Assembly (NCBI GenBank): GCA_032251315.1
Contig: JAVVEE010000090.1
Span: 1-8,156, forward strand
Reading direction: 5' to 3'
Length of the DNA stretch: 8,156 nt
DNA from: LH-M37 sp032251315
Lineage (GTDB): Bacteria > Pseudomonadota > Gammaproteobacteria > SZUA-229
How positions within the stretch are numbered: position 1 is the first letter of the stretch; each line of letters opens with the position of its first letter. A program made the position numbers and the translations under genes. A model generated the notes under the pieces. The model saw only the letters and a list, made by a program, of their open reading frames with translations, was not told the DNA's origin and searched no databases. Positions 6,186 through 8,156 of the stretch are shown in pieces.

Positions 6186-7106
6186 ATGACCATTTCAATC
6201 ATTTCTCATCCGGATTGTGCACTACACGAAATGGGTAGCCATCATCCGGAAAGCCCGGCCCGGTTAAGTGCTATTCAGGATCGGTTAATCGCCTCCGGGC
6301 TGGATTTGGTTCTACAGCACCATAATGCGCCTCTGGCAACGCGTGAGCAATTATGTCGTGTACATGATGCCGATTATGTGGAGAAAATCTTTCACCTCTC
6401 GCCCGAACAGGGGCATGTAGAAATTGACCCTGATACCTCAATGAATCCACATACCTTAACAGCGGCATTACGCGCAGCAGGTGCAATGGTGCTTGGTGTT
6501 GATCTGGTGATGTCCGGAAAAACCAGCGCCGCCTTTTGCAATGTTAGACCCCCCGGCCATCATGCGGAACACAACAAAGCTATGGGCTTTTGTATATTCA
6601 ATAACATTGCAGTGGGCGCGGCCCATGCGTTGCATGCCTACAATCTGGAACGCGTCGCCATTGTCGACTTTGATGTGCATCATGGCAACGGCACCGAAGA
6701 CATTTTCAAGGGCGAGCCGAAAATTCTACTCTGTTCGATTTTTCAGCACCCGTTTTATCCCTATACCGGCAGCAACACCCGATCGGAACATATCATTAAT
6801 GTACCCTTGTCTGCGGGCACGGACAGCAAGAAATTCCGTGAAGTCGTGGATGCACACTGGCGACCGAAGCTGGAGGAGTTTCAGCCCGAGCTAATCCTAA
6901 TCTCCGCAGGGTTCGATGCGCATATTGAAGACGAAATGTCCGGCCTGCATCTGGTAGAGGAAGATTACGGCTGGGTGACTACACAAATAAAAACCATCGC
7001 CGACAAGTATGCGCAAGGCAGGATTGTTTCAACATTGGAAGGCGGCTATGCCCTCTCCGCACTGGGGCGAAGTGCGGCGGCGCACATAAATGCCTTATTG
7101 GGCTAG
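6186..7106 (+). CDS. Histone deacetylase-family zinc hydrolase (AcuC/HDAC-like)
   Basis: A 306-residue, single-domain, presumably cytoplasmic arginase/deacetylase-fold enzyme predicted to hydrolyse acetyl-lysine or a related N-acetyl amide. The active site looks complete by comparison with class I/II HDACs: His125-His126 in RPPGHHAEH (121-129), GFCIFNN (134-140), Zn ligands Asp163 and His165 in DFDVHHGNGT (161-170) with Asp161 at the potassium site, third Zn ligand Asp244 in SAGFDAH (240-246), and the transition-state Tyr288 in LEGGY (284-288). Length is typical of bacterial class II-like members. The start MTISIISHPDC aligns with the family N-terminus (T-HPDCLLHDMG-type), supporting the ATG at 6186. 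The neighbour encodes a Pat-like acetyltransferase, so a role in reversing protein acetylation, as AcuC does for Bacillus AcsA, is the best guess. Acetylpolyamine amidohydrolase activity is the main alternative. Confidence 0.92.
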   Translation: MTISIISHPDCALHEMGSHHPESPARLSAIQDRLIASGLDLVLQHHNAPLATREQLCRVHDADYVEKIFHLSPEQGHVEIDPDTSMNPHTLTAALRAAGAMVLGVDLVMSGKTSAAFCNVRPPGHHAEHNKAMGFCIFNNIAVGAAHALHAYNLERVAIVDFDVHHGNGTEDIFKGEPKILLCSIFQHPFYPYTGSNTRSEHIINVPLSAGTDSKKFREVVDAHWRPKLEEFQPELILISAGFDAHIEDEMSGLHLVEEDYGWVTTQIKTIADKYAQGRIVSTLEGGYALSALGRSAAAHINALLG

Positions 7107-7257
7107 GAGCCTGACCGAGAATAGCGTCTGTAGCGAGGGGCTGCGATTTTGAGTCAGATTTTTCGAAGCGGTGCCATGTTTGCGACCTTCCCCATGCCCA
7201 TACCTGCGGCCATGTGGTTATTCGGCTGAGGTCTTGTAGCTTTAATAGGGATAACGA
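7107..7257. other. Non-coding gap between convergent genes
   Basis: This 151-bp stretch separates the stop of the deacetylase gene from the stop of the DUF4389 gene. It contains no hairpin with a T tract that I would call a terminator, although both genes end here. It is more GC-rich than the other intergenic spaces and has three CCATG words (from about 7170 to 7214). The minus strand holds only a 19-codon Met-rich frame (7213-7154). It may be a decayed coding or repeat remnant. Confidence 0.3.
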
Positions 7258-7662
7258 CTAATCGGCGTCATTTACCTTATCTTCACCAGCCGTAATTTTT
7301 TTACTGTCGTCACTTTCTTTAACCGGTTTTCTGGCGGCTTTCTTTTTAACAGTCTTCTTCTTTTTTACTGTTGGCGCGCTCGCTGGCGTGTTGTCCGGAA
7401 AATCAGAGAACGGAAATGGTCGCAGATCGGAATTGAAAGTCACGTAACTGAGAATCTGATAAATATAGGTGCTGAGACCCGCACCCAGCGCCAGCAGTTT
7501 TTCATTGGCCTGACGTGTAATCAGCACAAACAGGAACTGAATAATCACAACCAGCGCAATCACAATCTCGGTGACGCTATAGATGACGGCATACATCAGG
7601 ATATACAGACCGCGCATCCATGTTCCCTGATCTTTTATGTTTTCTTTTAACTCATCTGACAT
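7258..7662 (-). CDS. DUF4389 membrane protein with lysine-rich cytoplasmic tail
   Basis: A 134-residue protein. Residues about 12-88 match the DUF4389 family as I recognise it: WMRGLYILMYAVIYSVTEIV, then VVIIQFLFVLIT, ending STYIYQILSYVTFNSD and PFPFSDFP. Residues about 18-49 form one long or two tightly packed membrane helices; a second, weaker hydrophobic stretch covers about 56-75. After the domain, residues 91-134 are a polar tail with the basic run TVKKKKTVKKKAARKPVK (98-115) followed by an acidic end, very like the tail of the H1-like protein at the left of the window. The ATG at 7662 has AAGGA 8 nt upstream (7671-7675 on the + coordinate), a strong start. The function of DUF4389 is not known to me. 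Charge distribution (basic tail) suggests the tail is cytoplasmic, where it could touch nucleic acid or anionic lipid; this is inference. Confidence 0.85.
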   Translation of the reverse strand: MSDELKENIKDQGTWMRGLYILMYAVIYSVTEIVIALVVIIQFLFVLITRQANEKLLALGAGLSTYIYQILSYVTFNSDLRPFPFSDFPDNTPASAPTVKKKKTVKKKAARKPVKESDDSKKITAGEDKVNDAD

Positions 7663-8156
7663 GATATTTTTCCTTCGTCTAAGTGATATTAATAAAACTT
7701 TGAGGTAATTTTATTCTTAACTGAGTTTATACCTTGCTAATAGCCAAAACGCAAGAATCGAGCCGGCTGAGGCGTCTGGGTAAGTGTTTTTTACGCCAGA
7801 TGATTAAAAACCACCTACCTGAACCTGCCACGCAATACCTCCATGAGCTGAGGTGTTTATATTTTTACTGTTTAAAACCATCAATAAAAAAATTTCCAGT
7901 ATTAAATCAATTTTAATATCCAGCTTATGATTGCCTATGCTATTAGTCATATTCTGTGTCATCCGAATCATGAACACTCAAGTTTTTTTATTTTGATATA
8001 CTCTCATTTCTAAGCTTCTATGTACCTGGGTAAGCAGCAGTAATATCAGGACAGTTACACTAATAACGACCTACTATTGAGTTACTATTGAGTTATATGG
8101 AAAGGATACCCTTCAATCAAGACGCGCTGAGAATACATCCGTGTACGCTCGGCAGC
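7663..8156. other. AT-rich intergenic region without a convincing gene
   Basis: About 490 bp with no supported gene. The TTG-started 60-codon frame at 7734-7916 (+) has no Shine-Dalgarno and looks accidental. Visible structure: an imperfectly placed GGCGT/ACGCC pair (7771-7775, 7793-7797); an all-AT hairpin TATTAAA/TTTAATA (7900-7906, 7912-7918); a -10-like TATACT at 7997-8002 without a good -35; and an 11-bp tandem repeat at 8073-8094. A frame from the ATG at 8097 is open to the window edge (20 codons), too short to judge. Confidence 0.5.
8073..8094 (+). repeat. Perfect 11-bp tandem direct repeat
   Basis: ACTATTGAGTT occurs twice with no gap (8073-8083, 8084-8094). The 11-bp period places both copies on one face of the helix, as for operators of OmpR/PhoB-type response regulators, though the sequence is not a Pho box. 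It sits just upstream of an ATG at 8097 and would be well placed to control a gene running off the right edge. Confidence 0.7.

Noticed and set aside
7734..7916. 60-codon plus-strand frame from TTG
   Set aside because: No Shine-Dalgarno, a rare start codon, AT-rich random-looking composition and no recognisable motif.
1..8156. CRISPR array, tRNA, rRNA, transposase or prophage genes
   Set aside because: No regularly spaced repeats, no cloverleaf or conserved rRNA segments, and no transposase, integrase or structural phage motifs were seen on either strand.

Overview
The window looks like chromosomal DNA from a gammaproteobacterium, probably free-living or environmental. GC content is moderate, with AT-rich gaps between genes. 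The gene families fit this: a VF530-type DNA-binding protein, a DUF4389 membrane protein, a Pat-type acyl-CoA synthetase/GNAT fusion, and an APH/P-loop kinase fusion. No rRNA, tRNA, CRISPR array, transposase or phage gene is visible. The species cannot be named from this sequence. Family assignments rest on motif recognition without database searches.

Layout, left to right. A promoter (about 62-89) drives a small lysine/alanine-rich, histone H1-like protein (125-526, +). A bidirectional hairpin terminator (558-585) separates it from a convergent two-domain kinase-like protein (607-2187, -). A divergent intergenic region of about 200 bp leads to an RRM RNA-binding protein (2389-2808, +). Its 3' end overlaps, in another frame, a VF530/DUF2132 DNA-binding protein (about 2756-3040, +), which ends inside a likely intrinsic terminator. 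After an AT-rich gap, a gene start with a good ribosome binding site (3240) opens what looks like an N-terminal fragment of a small protein. The fragment runs into the 3' end of a large convergent gene.

That gene (3443-6127, -) encodes a Pat/PatZ-like protein: an ADP-forming acyl-CoA synthetase fused to a GNAT lysine acetyltransferase. Its start faces, across only 58 bp, an AcuC/HDAC-like zinc deacetylase (6186-7106, +). A convergent DUF4389 membrane protein with a lysine-rich tail follows (7258-7662, -). The last ~490 bp are AT-rich and hold no convincing gene, but they contain a perfect 11-bp tandem repeat.

The clearest functional theme is reversible protein lysine acetylation: a predicted acetyltransferase and a predicted deacetylase sit head to head, the same logic as the Bacillus acuA/acuC pair acting on acetyl-CoA synthetase. 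Two proteins with H1-like lysine tails and two nucleic-acid-binding proteins lie close by. It is attractive but unproven that some of these are substrates. I see no clear-cut new defence or mobile system. The most unusual items are the acetylation module with nearby lysine-rich tails, the RRM/VF530 out-of-frame overlap, the truncated gene at 3240 with an adjacent inverted repeat, and the 11-bp tandem repeat near the right edge.
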